Below, one piece after another: positions 43,792 through 54,099 of a stretch of DNA of 64,000 bases. Under the pieces are notes generated by a model. It did no database searches and was not told the origin of the DNA. It saw only the letters and a list, made by a program, of their open reading frames with translations. Positions within the stretch are counted from its first letter, which is position 1; every line of letters begins with the position of its first letter. The stretch is from Wyeomyia smithii (taxonomy: Eukaryota > Arthropoda > Insecta > Diptera > Culicidae), in assembly GCF_029784165.1 (NCBI RefSeq), contig NC_073696.1, forward strand, positions 260,878,494-260,942,493. The letters run 5' to 3'. The position numbers were made by a program, and so were the translations under genes.

Positions 43792-46700
43792 ATTGGTTCA
43801 GATATGCTGGAGCTTTCTTCACACGATTTCCTCTGCGGTTGCAGTCTTCCGCTGTTTCATTTGTGGTGTTACCGTTAGTATTTGCGACATTCCCGTCATC
43901 GGTTTGGTGATGTTTATGCCAAATGTGCACTTTTTTCGTCTGTGTTACGTGCCTTTTCATTGATTGACCATCCGCACTCTTGAGGATCAAATCGCCGTTG
44001 TGTTCGTTTGTAACCGTGTATCTTGTTGGGGAGAATCGCGACTGCCCTTTGCTACGAGAGTGACGTTGGACGATAACGGCATCGCCGGGTTTAACACGGC
44101 ATTTCCGCGCACCGCGACGAGTATCCTCCCTATGCTTTCCTGCTAGTTTTGATTTTCGATCTCTTTCGTCTAACAGCGCATCGTCGATGACTGTTTTCTC
44201 GTGAATAATTAAAGGTAAGCCTCGCCTTATTTTTCTTCCCTGCATTATTTCCTCGGGTGGAATTCGCGTTATGCTGTGAGCTGCAGCATTATGGGCATTA
44301 ACTGCTTCGCGTAATTCAATAATGTAGTTTGTTTTGTTGGCGATAGCTGCAGAAATTGCTTTATTTATAATTTTCATGCTGCTCTCCACCAGCCCATTTT
44401 GTTGGGGGAATAGTGGCGTAGAAAATATTGCAGTGATTCCTCTTTCCGCGCAGTACTCTCTATATTCTTTTCCGTTGAAGGGAGGTCCGTTATCTGACCT
44501 TATATTCTTAGGGTATCCTTCCTTTTCGAATATTCCATCAAGCACCTTTTGCGTGCTTTCGAAGCTAGTTGACTTTACTGGCTTAGCGAACAGAAACCTT
44601 GATCTGTAGTCGATAACGACGAGTATCGAAATTCCTCCAAGTAGAACGTAGGGGCCGTTGAAGTCGAGTGCGATTGTTTCCCACACGGCTTTTGGGGCGA
44701 AAATTCGCTGCATGGGGGTGGGCCGTTCCGGTTTACCATTCGTTGCGCAGGTTTCGCATGAGTCCACCCATTTTTGAACATCAGATGCGAGTCTTGGCCA
44801 CCACACTCGTTGTCTTGTTATGCTTTTCATTTTAGCTACCGATGGGTGCCCCTCGTGTGCAACCCTTAAGGCCTTTTCTCGCAGTGGTGACGGTATAACA
44901 GCGCAACCAGTCTTTACGACTATGCCGTCGCAAACGGTCAGGTTATCTCGTACGTTACGGTAAGCATTATCCACGTTTGACCAATGTCCGGATTCTAACG
45001 CTGTAATTACAATTTGTAGCGATTTGTCCTGCGAAGTGGCCTGTGCAATTTCTTCCTTGGTAAGAATTTCCACTGAGTTGGCTTCTAATGCTCCGATTTC
45101 CCATGGACTGGTGTTGTCGTTGTATGGTTCATCTTCGCCCTCGTATAGCCTAGATGACGAGTCGGCTATGTTGTCTCGGCCGCGCACATACTCCACGTCA
45201 TAGCTGTAGGAACTCAATCTGAGTGCCCATCCGTCTGCTCGGGTTAATGCTCGCTTTGATTCTTCCCGCGACCGGTTGAGTATAAACGCTACTCCTTGCG
45301 CATCTGTGCGGAGGGTGAAGTGTCTGCCCAGGAGGAAATAGGAGAAATGCTCGACTCCCCATACTGCACTGAGGGCCTCGCGTTGGTTTTGTGCATATTT
45401 TCGTTCGGTTGCAGTGAGCGCTTTGGATGCGAAGCTGATTATCCGAGGGCTACGTGTTGTGCTTTCCTGCACTAACACGGCTCCTAACGCACTAGAAGAA
45501 GCGTCAGTATATAAAATAGTTTTAGCCGTCTCCGAGAAAAATCCTAAGGCGATTGTACAATGAAGTATACGCTGTTTAATTCGCTTGAATGCTGTTTCCT
45601 GCTCCGTACCCCAGACCCATGATTTTTTGTTACGGTTTCCCACAGCGGTCGAGATATCTCTGCGAAGTTACCCACGTATGAACTAATAAATGACGCAAGC
45701 CCCAAAAAACTTCTCAGCTCGGAAATAGTAGTAGGTTCACGGAACTTGCACACACTCTTGATTTTTTCTTCATCAACATGGAAACCGTTGCCGTCTAACT
45801 GATGGCCAAGAAACTTTATGCTGGTTTTGTCATATTCGCACTTTTCCGTGTTTAGCGTCAAGTTGTTGTTTCGTAATATTTGGAGCATATTGCTAACGGT
45901 TTGTCGCAGTTCGTCCAAAGTTTTGGCGAAAATAAGGATATCATCTATGTAAATTATCACGTTCTTTTTATCGGCAAATAGGCGGACCATTTCTCGTTGG
46001 AAGATTTCGGGGGCGCAATTAACCCCGAACATTAATCGCGAGAAGCGGTACATACCGTCCTCTGCAAGAAAAGTTGTAATATCACGCGATTCTTCGCATA
46101 GCTCCAGATGGTGAAACGCGTTCTTCAGGTCCAATTTTGTAAAATATTTTGCGCCATTGAGCTTGACTCGCATTTCATCCACCAAAGGCAACCTAAAATA
46201 TTCTCTGTTTATGGCCCTATTTGGCGCTCGCATATTAACTACGAGCCGAAAATCGGACTTGCCTTTTGCTACCGCCGACATACCGCTTATCCAGGCGGGT
46301 GCTTTTGTAACTTTTTCAATTATTCCGCGCTTTTCCATCTCATGTAACCTTGTTCTGGCAGCCTCCCTGAATGCTGCTGGCACGTTATAATACGCGTTCT
46401 TGGTGGGAGGTATCGACTTGTCCACGCTAAATTTGACTTGTACCCCCGGCATCTTCGGGAAAGCGTCTTCACTATTTTGACTGCCTTCACAGTTATTGAC
46501 GGTTTTGCCAACTTGAAGAAGTTTCAAATCGTGTGCGGTGGATCGGCCTAGTAGTGATCTTTTTCCTTCGGGAACAACGTGGAATGTAGCGACTATAGAT
46601 GGTTTGGTTGTTCTTGGGACCTCGATGGTTGCCCTAAATATATGCTCAACCGACATTGGGTTTGCTGAAGCGTAGGCGTGCAACTTTTTATGAAACTGTT

Positions 46701-46872
46701 GCGTGATTTTAAGTTTTGCGATTCCTTCGTCATAAGCTCGCTTCAGAAACGTCCAATCCCTGCCACCAATTACATTGACATCAGCTCCCGAGTCAATCAA
46801 GAAAGATATGGGTTCTGCTGATCCGATGCTGCAGTCGACTATCGCATCCTCCAAAGTGAGGGCGTTTATTTC
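43769..46872 (-). pseudogene. Retrotransposon pol: protease, reverse transcriptase, RNase H, integrase, with one frameshift
   Basis: The first part (to about 45625) holds an aspartic protease with FLIDSGADVNVIG. The reverse transcriptase follows, with TKLDLKNAFHH and YIDDILIF (catalytic YIDD). A second frame (from 45643) continues with RNase H (ILYTDASSSALGAVL) and integrase. The integrase has a His/Cys zinc-binding region (HEGH...C-x2-C) and D, D and E at ALDFNGP, IRSDNGPP and NGLVESS. The two frames overlap at an A6 run on the minus strand (45628-45623), where a single base has been lost or gained, or the sequence has an error. Everything else is intact, in keeping with identical LTRs. Confidence 0.88.
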
Positions 46873-47004
46873 CTAAAAAAAAGGGGGGGGGGGTGGAGTT
46901 CGAGATAATTTTAGGTTAGATACAAAATAATTATTTTTTTTTTGAGTAAGATTAGCGTATATTTGAAGTGCCCCTGTGCTTGAGTTTTATTAATTTTGCA
47001 TTAC
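46873..47004 (-). other. Candidate intron joining gag to pol in frame
   Basis: Minus strand: donor CAG|GTAATG, a pyrimidine-rich 3' part with C and T runs, and acceptor TTTTTTAG|GAAATA. The length is 132 nt, similar to other short insect introns. gag codon 480 ends exactly at the donor. The acceptor opens in the same phase as the protease frame (EINALTLEDAIVD), with no stop between. Without splicing, pol lies downstream of a gag stop with no overlap. Confidence 0.6.
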
Positions 47005-48444
47005 CTGGTTCTCGCTGACGTGATTTTCCTCAGAGGATTCGATTTCATCGCGCTTCACGATCTGCTGTAGGAGTCGCCCTGATCGACATACGGTAGCAAA
47101 ATGCCCCCGTTTTCCGCATTTATCGCACGTTCTGGATAAAGCAGGGCATTGCGGGTTCCGATGAAAAACGTTATTGCATCTTGGGCAACGTGACCGGCGT
47201 CCATGTGTTCGCATGTTTGCTTGATTCCCTTTTGTTTGCAGAATGGAGCTGTCTATCCGTTTCGACTGGTTCGAATGGTGTCTCGGTATATTCTCGGGAT
47301 CCGGATTTGTTCGACGATACTTGGTGGGCGGGTAACTAGATTCTTGTTGAGTGCCAATTCTTTTCCGACCACCTACGTATTCCTGGTCAATCTGCAATAT
47401 GTCGGTATCGATAGTTTCAGCATTGTATGCTTCATCACGAGTTGCTGATTGTACTATAAAGTTGGTTTCGTAACCATAGGTGCGCGCGGCTCTAACCAAG
47501 TCCTTGTTTCTTAGGCCATCCAACAATTGGGTTCGCACGAATCTGCTCTGATCACTGGCGCTGTAACTGCATAATTTGACATTTCTGATAAGCCGAGCGT
47601 GAAATGCCACCGTTGATTCGTCTACTCCTTGCTTCATCTTTTGGAACGCTCTGTGTTCGGCAACTGTGTCCGTCATTGAGCGTAAGTGGGTTTCAATGTT
47701 TTTTACAAAAATTGCGTAGCAGTCGGGATTATTTAGACTTGGGCGAAGGTTGACAGCTTTGACGATGGCCTGTAACTCTTGCCCAAGCGACAGATAGAGC
47801 AGTTTTACCTTGTAAACTGGATCATTTGCGTTATGTAATGACACCGCAACTTCAAAGTTCTCGATGAAATCGAACCATTCAGCCCACATTTTATTCGGGC
47901 GGATGCCGCTAGGAAACGGTTTGATGTGTTCCGGGCGTACGGTTGTGTATGATGTTTGGGCTCTTGTTGGTTCATGGCAGAAATTCCAGCTCTGGTCGGT
48001 TTCGGGACTTGTTAACGGTGAAGTAGGACTACTGGTTAGTGGAGTTTGAAGTAATGCGACAGCCTTCGTCAGATCCGCGAGAACTTTTTCGATTTGCTTC
48101 ACCCGTTCGCTAGTGTTGTTTCTTCCTTCACTGTTAGTTTTATTTTCCTGTCCAATAATATTATCTTCCCTACTTGCATTACAAAGATCGTCGATTTTTG
48201 ATGGAAGTTCCTCGTCGCTGCTGGGAGTATCCGTATTGGGGTGGCTGTTATTAACACTACCGCTGACCTCACTTTCGTCTTCCTCGGTGTGATTATCGTC
48301 GTGGTCCGCTGAATATTCACTGCTGTCATCGTGGCTCATGTCCCCATTACTGTCACTAGAGCTTGCAGCTGGCTCCGGTTCGTTGTCACTCAGATAATCT
48401 TCGTGATTTTCCCGCGATCGAACATACTCTCCGCGATTCGCCAT
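46990..48444 (-). CDS. Retrotransposon gag protein with two zinc knuckles
   Basis: 484 residues on the minus strand, starting at ATG 48444. The first about 110 residues are very acidic (Asp/Glu/Ser-rich). A capsid-like region follows (about residues 160-330), with a typical gag stretch at WFDFIENFEVAV. The C-terminus carries two CCHC knuckles, CPRCNNVFHRNPQC and CDKCGKRGHFATVC (about residues 425-460), which bind the element RNA. The unspliced frame ends three codons beyond a strong donor-like site, CAG|GTAATG (47005/47004), after ENQ. If spliced there, gag continues into pol. The frame is intact. Confidence 0.9.
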   Translation of the reverse strand: MANRGEYVRSRENHEDYLSDNEPEPAASSSDSNGDMSHDDSSEYSADHDDNHTEEDESEVSGSVNNSHPNTDTPSSDEELPSKIDDLCNASREDNIIGQENKTNSEGRNNTSERVKQIEKVLADLTKAVALLQTPLTSSPTSPLTSPETDQSWNFCHEPTRAQTSYTTVRPEHIKPFPSGIRPNKMWAEWFDFIENFEVAVSLHNANDPVYKVKLLYLSLGQELQAIVKAVNLRPSLNNPDCYAIFVKNIETHLRSMTDTVAEHRAFQKMKQGVDESTVAFHARLIRNVKLCSYSASDQSRFVRTQLLDGLRNKDLVRAARTYGYETNFIVQSATRDEAYNAETIDTDILQIDQEYVGGRKRIGTQQESSYPPTKYRRTNPDPENIPRHHSNQSKRIDSSILQTKGNQANMRTHGRRSRCPRCNNVFHRNPQCPALSRTCDKCGKRGHFATVCRSGRLLQQIVKRDEIESSEENHVSENQVMQN

Positions 48445-48700
48445 TACACAAAATATTTTTCTGAAGTTTCGAAATAACCTGCAATTGCCAACAAACTTTA
48501 TATTAGTTACGGCGTACTCAATGGTTGGTTTTTTTTTTTTTGCACATTGGCCGGCGGCGATTGGAGGTTTTTTTTTTTTAACAAAATCTTCAGCTCAACT
48601 TAACCTACTTCGTTTTTATTTTTTTTTGCAATCGGTAAACGCATTGGCATAAAGCGGTTATGCTGCAATATTTAGGCATAATTTTGGCTCTTTTTATAAT

Positions 48701-48888
48701 GTGGTTGTTCCAATCCACTGTGATATGGGCTCGTTTGCTGTGCTTCCATTATGGCGTCGTTTTGAAGCAAATCACGCATTTATGCCTTTTTGTTTTCTAG
48801 AGCGTGGGCGCGCGGTTGTTCCAATCCGCTTGTTGTTAGCGTGGCTTTGCGGTTGTTCCAATCCGCTTGCTATTAGCGTGGCTTTGCT
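48701..48888 (-). repeat. Tandem repeats in the retrotransposon leader
   Basis: Two 37-bp units (48812-48848 and 48849-48885) start GCGGTTGTTCCAATCCGC and differ at two positions. A third, more divergent unit starts at 48701. Each unit contains a short imperfect palindrome. They lie in the untranslated leader between primer-binding site and gag. Confidence 0.7.
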
Positions 48889-48936
48889 TAACATTAAAGT
48901 TAATATGCATGGAAGGTTTCATTTTTATCTTAGAAA

Positions 48937-48951
48937 CTGGCAGGATCGCCA
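48937..48951 (-). promoter_or_regulatory. Primer-binding site, tRNA-Arg type
   Basis: One base inside the 5' LTR the minus strand reads TGGCGATCCTGCCAG. The complement, CTGGCAGGATCGCCA, matches the 3' end (with CCA) of an insect arginine tRNA as I recall it. It would prime minus-strand cDNA. Confidence 0.8.
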
Positions 48952-48952
48952 A

Positions 48953-49117
48953 TGTGCGACTTACCTAGAGGAGCGTCAATCGAAGAGTCGTTCTGTTTGC
49001 CGCTCTTTCCTGTGACGCCCGTGGTGAGGGATCAGTGGGGCCATGCGTTACTGTTTGGTGACGGTTGGGCCTGGATTCATTAAGCTCCAATTACACTTGC
49101 GTTACGCATGCCACACA
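48953..49117 (-). repeat. 5' LTR
   Basis: 165 bases with TG...CA ends (on plus: TGTGCGACTT...GCATGCCACACA). By eye it is the same sequence as the 3' LTR. It is the promoter end of the element, but no TATA box is obvious. Confidence 0.93.
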
Positions 49118-49122
49118 AACAC

Positions 49123-49336
49123 AACCTACCATACCAAGCAAAAACGCATGAAAAACTAATAACACTTAACACATTTCTATTAGTCAATCCCGAAAAGCAT
49201 TGGAACATAAGCCTCTTTCGGCTCTATCGAAAATAAATTGAAGTCCGAAAAATTTAGCTTCCGGTACTGTCAAATCACGTCGTCGTCTATTAAATATCGC
49301 GTCTTGACTAAGATTACCCTAAATCCCAAAAATGCT
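49123..49336. other. Spacer, nothing recognised
   Basis: Short AT-rich stretch between the LTR element and the next MITE. Confidence 0.5.
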
Positions 49337-49496
49337 GGGGCTTATCACGGGAGTCACTTCACGGTGAAGTGACAACCGTAATAGGCATGGTGAAAGTGAT
49401 TCCCATTTGATTTGCACGCGTCTTTTTTCACCGTGAGATTTTTTCACTTCGTTCTCACCGTGAAGTGACTCCCGTAATACAGGCTTAATAAGCCCC
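49337..49496. mobile_element. Foldback MITE with 3-bp duplication (160 bp)
   Basis: The left arm, GGGGCTTATCACGGGAGTC, continues with ACTTCACGGTGA. The right arm is the complement with an 11-base insertion near its tip. The flanks are GCT at 49334-49336 and 49497-49499. A 3-bp duplication is known for PIF/Harbinger-type elements. The T-run at 49627-49647 further right is a separate low-complexity feature. Confidence 0.75.
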
Positions 49497-49888
49497 GCTA
49501 CGTTGCCATTCCCGTGAACAACACAGAATCGCAATTTTCGTAATCACTGCTTTTGAGCTACTCCTCATGCAAAAACGTTATCAAAAAGAGTGAATACAAA
49601 TTAATATTGAAATATTTAAGTACATTTTTTTTTTTTTTTTTTTTTTTGATGCGAACATTTATGTTCAATTTTTCCCATATTCGCACATTGCTTAGATTGT
49701 ATTCACATTTTTGTACAAGCGGGTTCATATTTTTATTTTCAAGCAGTTTTTTTGTCATTTCTGCACGCATCAGACAAGTTTGTAAGATACAGGACGCATT
49801 TTCTTTTGCTTTTATCCCATACATCGACTTTAGTTCTGAACTCAATTCAAATATTTCCACTTGGACTTGTTAACACTCATCCAAAGCA

Positions 49889-49894
49889 TTTATT
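49889..49894 (-). terminator. Poly(A) signal of RpL13
   Basis: AATAAA on the minus strand (TTTATT on plus), about 75 bases after the stop codon. Short 3' UTRs are usual for ribosomal protein genes. Confidence 0.6.
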
Positions 49895-49969
49895 ACGTTC
49901 CTCTCACTTAACCGCACGACAAAATTATAAAGAAAATATTACAAATTGTAACCCGCAGACAGAGTTGGT

Positions 49970-51155
49970 TTACTTTTTGCCTTTCTTCTCGGTAGCCGCA
50001 GCTGGGTTGGCTTCGTTCTCCGCATTCTCCTTTGCCTTCTTGGCGCGGGCACCGAAGTGACGCGCATGCAGACGAGCTTGCCGCACGGCCAGGAAAGCGG
50101 AGAACTTCTTCTCCTTCTCGGTGATCGGACGGTACTCGATCGTTGGTTTTTCGTTCTTGATCGGCAGTACCTGGCCCTTCAGTTGAGTGGCCAATTTGCG
50201 CTCCTCTTCGGTAGCTTCACCCTTGCGCAGCTTCTTCTTCGGGTGGATCGGGAACAGAATCAGCTTGCTGCGGTACTCCTTCAGCCGTTGAATGTTTTTC
50301 TGGCGGCTCTCCACCGACTTGTTCTGGCGACGGGGGTCAACCGAAATACCAATCGTCTGCGCAAAGCCCTTGGTGAGACCAGCACCCTAGAAAACAAAAA
50401 AAAGACATCAAACAAGCACTTGTTAGGTAAATCCAAGATCAACTCACCTTCAGTTCGGCAAGCGTAAATCCACGTCCAGCTCGGACCTTGGTGTTGTAAC
50501 GCTGCGATGGGCAACGCACAATCGGACGCAGCGGACCGGCAGCCGGCCGGGGGAATACAGCCTTAGCTTTCTTGATACGGTTCTGTCTGCGACGGTATTT
50601 ACGGGCCGGTTGATTGAACCAGGTCCGGATATGTCGCTGCCAGTACTTATGGAAGTGACCATTCGAAATCATATGATTTCCCTTCACCATCTTGAACGGG
50701 TTTCGTTAGCCTTGGCCCTGTGAGGAAAAATAAACGAAAGGCATTAGATCTTACACTGCATGCAAACAAACAAAACAAGCTACGTAGCAATAACATAACC
50801 TAATTTAATTTAACTCGTTTAGAAATGATTATTAATCCAACGCGCGTAGAACTTTATTTTACTGAGCACTAAACTCGCATTGTTGACCGTGTACAACAGG
50901 AATCCATCAGAATACCAATCCAATATTACATCAAGTGAGAACACCGTGTAAACATTTCCTTTTCTTTTATCATAATTTAACTAATCTAGCACGATTTTCG
51001 CTAATTGAGCAGCCAAATAATTCACTAGTCATATGAATCTAAAGTACACCAACTGTTTTACACTGCAAATAATAATTTTTCTTATAAATATTCGATTTTT
51101 TATCGTACCTTTACAAAAATGTGTTCACACAACTGCCGTACAGGCCGGAAAAGAG
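49970..51155 (-). CDS. RpL13: 60S ribosomal protein L13 (eL13)
   Basis: Component of the large ribosomal subunit. Coding exons on the minus strand are 50690-50448 and 50386-49970, with GT/AG ends and phase 0 at the junction, giving 219 residues (the Drosophila protein is about 218). The N-terminus (MVKGNHMISNGHFHK), NQPARKYRRRQNRIKKAKA and VRAGRGFTLAELK are eL13 hallmarks. The C-terminal half has VDPRRQNKSVES and LKEYRSKLILFP, and ends in KKGKK. A non-coding first exon is likely: a polypyrimidine TOP-like start, CTCTTTTCCGG, near 51155, donor AAAG|GTACG at 51109/51108, and acceptor CACAG|GGCC at 50718/50717. The interval given spans the transcript from that start to the stop codon. The gene is intact and free of inserted repeats. 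Confidence 0.95.
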
Positions 51156-51160
51156 AGAGT
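51109..51160 (-). promoter_or_regulatory. Likely transcription start and 5' TOP exon of RpL13
   Basis: The minus strand reads CTCTCTCTTTTCCGGCC, the polypyrimidine start typical of ribosomal protein genes, which couples translation to TOR signalling in animals. It is followed 35-40 bases later by a good donor. The exact start is inferred. Confidence 0.6.
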
Positions 51161-51355
51161 CGAACAAGAAAGAATTAATTTGACAGACGGTGATGCGATT
51201 GTCAAAAAGAAGTTTGACAGCGGTGGCGTTTCCGGTACGACCGGTACGTGTTGCAAGATTTCGCACTTTGGTGGCACAAACAATAATCGAGGGGACTGCG
51301 CAGCATTGGGCGATACCGCATTAGATGCTTGCTGGGAGGGTGAAACGGATACGAA

Positions 51356-51777
51356 CCCGAAAAAAAAATTACGGTGTATTTTGTGGTGAGAACAGTAAAT
51401 GGACAATATTTTAATTGTAACCATAAAAAAACAATGTATTTTTACTGTAAGCTTACGAACGTTTTTTGTTGTTACCATATTTTAACAATATTTTTGTAGT
51501 TGAATTTACCACCGACAATAATTCTGCCTTGAAAAGCATTGTCAGTGACTTCTAAATGTATGGGAAAAATGCCTGAAAAAATGCTGTTAAGATACATAAC
51601 AACCCCCCTTTTTCATGGTAAAAAAGACAAAAACAATGTTTTTTATTTTTCTGGCCAATGATATTAAATGTAAATGTATTAAATGTATTCACAATGAAAA
51701 ATATAATTAAATTATGGTAAAACTGTGTACAATCACAGCAACTTTTATGGTTTTTTTTATGTTATTTCTTTTTCGGG
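51356..51777. mobile_element. Nested MITE with CCCGAAAAA ends (422 bp)
   Basis: Comparison with copy 1 shows this block is extra. The ends CCCGAAAAAAAAATTA and TTATTTCTTTTTCGGG are inverted. The flanks are A-rich (AA on both sides), so the duplication is short and ambiguous. No coding capacity. Confidence 0.7.
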
Positions 51778-51788
51778 AAGCTGTGTGA

Positions 51789-52237
51789 AGGCCCAAACGC
51801 AATGGATACGTTAGCGTTGCGTTGACGTTAATTTGACAGAAAATGTATGGGCTTACTGACGAATTGGGTCCTAAAGCTATACCAGTTTTTATATATCATT
51901 TGAAAAAGCCGCGTTTTCTGAGCAGAAGGTGATTTTTGAAAAATGTTTATCGTTTTCCTTCGATTTTTAAATGAAGAATAAAAAAACTGCTCGAAAGGTC
52001 TCAGATGACGTTTCGCCCATGTACGGTATATGAGAGAACTGTCTTTTAAGGCATTTTGAGCAGTTTTTTATTCTTCATTTAAAAATCAAAGGAAAACGAT
52101 AAACATTTTTTTAAAATCACGTTTTGCTCAGAAAATTGCACTCTTCCAGCTGATATATAAAAATCAGGATACCGTTTGAAACTTTTGGACCCCATTGCCG
52201 CAAACGCAGCCGCAACGTATCCATTGTGTTTGAGCCT
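51789..52237. mobile_element. Nested foldback MITE with 3-bp TGA duplication (449 bp)
   Basis: The ends AGGCCCAAACGCAATGGATA and the inverse of AGGCTCAAACACAATGGATA pair over the first about 24 bases. TGA is found on both sides (51786-51788 and 52238-52240), and copy 1 has the empty site. An inner pair of long arms (AATGTTTATCGTTTTCCTT / AAGGAAAACGATAAACATT and more) makes a second hairpin. The 3-bp TNA duplication fits PIF/Harbinger-like m3bp MITEs of mosquitoes. Confidence 0.8.
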
Positions 52238-52810
52238 TGAGTGTCAAAATGAACCAGAATGAGCTGTCATTGACTGTTAATGTGAACCAAGGAAAAAAAG
52301 CATTTTTTTGCAATGAGTTTTGTTATAACAAAATCGTATCGCGTTACTCGGAAATATGTTCATCGCAAACAGTTTTTGTATTCATTGTCGTTTTACAAAA
52401 TATTTTGGTTTGTTTTGAAGTTAAATAATAAATTTCATAAGCTTTAAGTAATAATCATGCTAGCGCTTTATGGACCAAACAAGAGAGGAAAATCATGCTA
52501 GCGTACTGCGATTATTAAACTTGCGCTTCTTTGGATTTTGGTTGCAATTTCGAACACACTTCATCACGGTCGAACTCAAAACTCTGAAGAAACTTTTATG
52601 CAACGGCAAATTGAAAGACAAAAACACAGACTCAGAAAATTAGTCTGTAAAATTTGCACATTCAGTATTCCTGGTGTTTCCAAAAACTTCGTTTGAGTCA
52701 TGCATGTGTTACAGCAAGAAGATAGTTACACGCTATCAGAAAATGACGCATGTGCGTGTTCTCTGTTTTGAGTGTAGTATTCGTTTCTCCCTCCCAGGTT
52801 GCTTGCTATC

Positions 52811-52930
52811 TAGGACAGGACGTGACAAGAGTAACCAAAAATCACCCAAATTTCTATCAAAGTGAAAGCCCTCTCTGATTGGTCGATTTTATTTAGCGCA
52901 CTGTTAAATTTTATTATTAGTTGGTACGCT
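52811..52930. repeat. Dispersed repeat with CCAAT motif, copy 2
   Basis: Inverted copy of 11886-12004, with TAGGACAGGACGTGAC, CTCTGATTGGTC and GCGCACTGTTAA as anchors. It starts right next to the duplicated flank of the element at 51332-52797. Confidence 0.55.
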
Positions 52931-53454
52931 TCACAGTGGTTCGAATTGTATGGTAAGGGCGACCATTAATCATTATTTTACAGCATTTCACTTAAAAACT
53001 GCTGAAATCGACAGAATTAGGTGTTTCTCGACTATAACAAAATTTTCTGGGACTGCCATCATCCAACTTGTTTCAATTTTCTGGCATTTTCATTATTATG
53101 CATGCACAATAGGGCGCCAATCGAATATAGGGAAAAGTTTTACCATTGAATTTCAAAATACGACAGCTGTCAAAAGATTTGCCTTCTCGAAAAAAGTCAT
53201 TATGCAAAATTTAGGCACAATCTGGTTTCGTTAAATGAACCCTCAAAGCGATCAAAGTTTGATTTTTCTTCTTATACGTTATTCTTTTGGAATATCAAAT
53301 ATCAAAATTCGAATATAGACAAATGTTTAGAAACAAATTTGTAAATTTAAGCTGAATGTACCACAACCCTTATAAGAAACTATGTAAAAATTATGAAATT
53401 CAACGAAAAAGTAACCATCTTTAGCCGCTTGTCATCGACTAAGATGCAAATATA
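52931..53454. other. Intergenic, no gene seen
   Basis: An ORF at 52950-53234 has no recognisable motif. Nothing else recognised. Confidence 0.45.
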
Positions 53455-53811
53455 TGCTCATCCGCCATCCGTGTTACATGGTCAGCCCACTGTAACCTGC
53501 CGTGTTTCATCAGCTTGACAATATCAGCGTGTTTGTATACTCCGTATAGCTCGTGATTCATGCGCCTGCGCCACTCTCCGTTCTCTAGTTTGCCTCCGAG
53601 TATTGATCGCAGGATTCTACGCTCGTCGATCGGCCTCTTTCCACGTCCACGATTCATGTCCGTAGAGCGCCACCGGGAGGATCAGAGTCCTATAGAGCGC
53701 AAATTTCGTACTGATCTGTAGGGGACCTTGGCTGGCTACGTAATCCGTAATAAGCCCTATTCGCCGCCGCAATCCGCCTCTTCACCTCGCGGCTCACCTC
53801 GTTGTCACATG
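53455..53811 (-). pseudogene. RTE reverse transcriptase, C-terminal part
   Basis: The minus strand encodes the end region with NHELYGVYKHADIVKLMKHG and LQWADHVTRMADE, nearly the same as residues encoded at 18650-18760 on plus. Several frame changes occur upstream. It begins exactly at the 8-bp duplication shared with 57873-57880, so it is the continuation of the RTE copy on the other side of the insertion. Confidence 0.75.
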
Positions 53812-54099
53812 CAGGCTTGTAAACGGTCGCCATTTTCATTTGATCTCGCTTCCTTATAGCGAATTTCCAAATATATTAAATACCAATATAGTTCACTTAC
53901 GTGAAATTATGAAGACAAATTGAAAATGACAGAAGCGTTAGTCACCTTTTCGACCGCTAGGTGCGCCACTTCTGATTTTGTTCTACGCGACATGCGAAAT
54001 AGAGTAACTTTTGACAATAATATTACCCTAATGGGTACACTGAAAAAAATTCACATTTTATTGTGAAGTAAACTCGGCCGAATATTTTATAATAATAAA

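Larger units (their letters stand above)
43181..49117 (-). mobile_element. Complete Ty3/gypsy-type LTR retrotransposon (5937 bp)
   Basis: Two 165-bp LTRs that look identical by eye flank gag and pol, and the whole is flanked by a 5-bp duplication, AACAC (43176-43180 and 49118-49122). Transcription runs on the minus strand, so the 5' LTR is at 48953-49117. The order protease, reverse transcriptase, RNase H, integrase is that of Ty3/gypsy elements. Identical LTRs indicate a recent insertion. The clade within Ty3/gypsy is not settled; the short LTRs and double zinc knuckle would suit a mag-like lineage. Confidence 0.93.
51332..52797. mobile_element. Non-autonomous DNA transposon with 8-bp duplication, copy 2
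   Basis: The ends CTGGGAGGGTGAAACGGATAC and CGTTTCTCCCTCCCAG match copy 1 (36821-38536). The flanks GATGCTTG (51324-51331) and GTTGCTTG (52798-52805) agree at seven of eight positions. The right part (52238-52797) is collinear with copy 1 on both sides of its nested MITE. The left part is interrupted by two nested insertions. The left end lies about 180 bases above the inferred RpL13 start. Confidence 0.85.

Noticed and set aside
49558..49873. ORFs on both strands around the T-run near 49630
   Set aside because: They lie in the RpL13 3' flank, contain poly-Lys or poly-Phe from the homopolymer and have no motif.
50718..51108. Possible intronic snoRNA in the first RpL13 intron
   Set aside because: Ribosomal protein introns often host snoRNAs, but I found no convincing C/D or H/ACA boxes.
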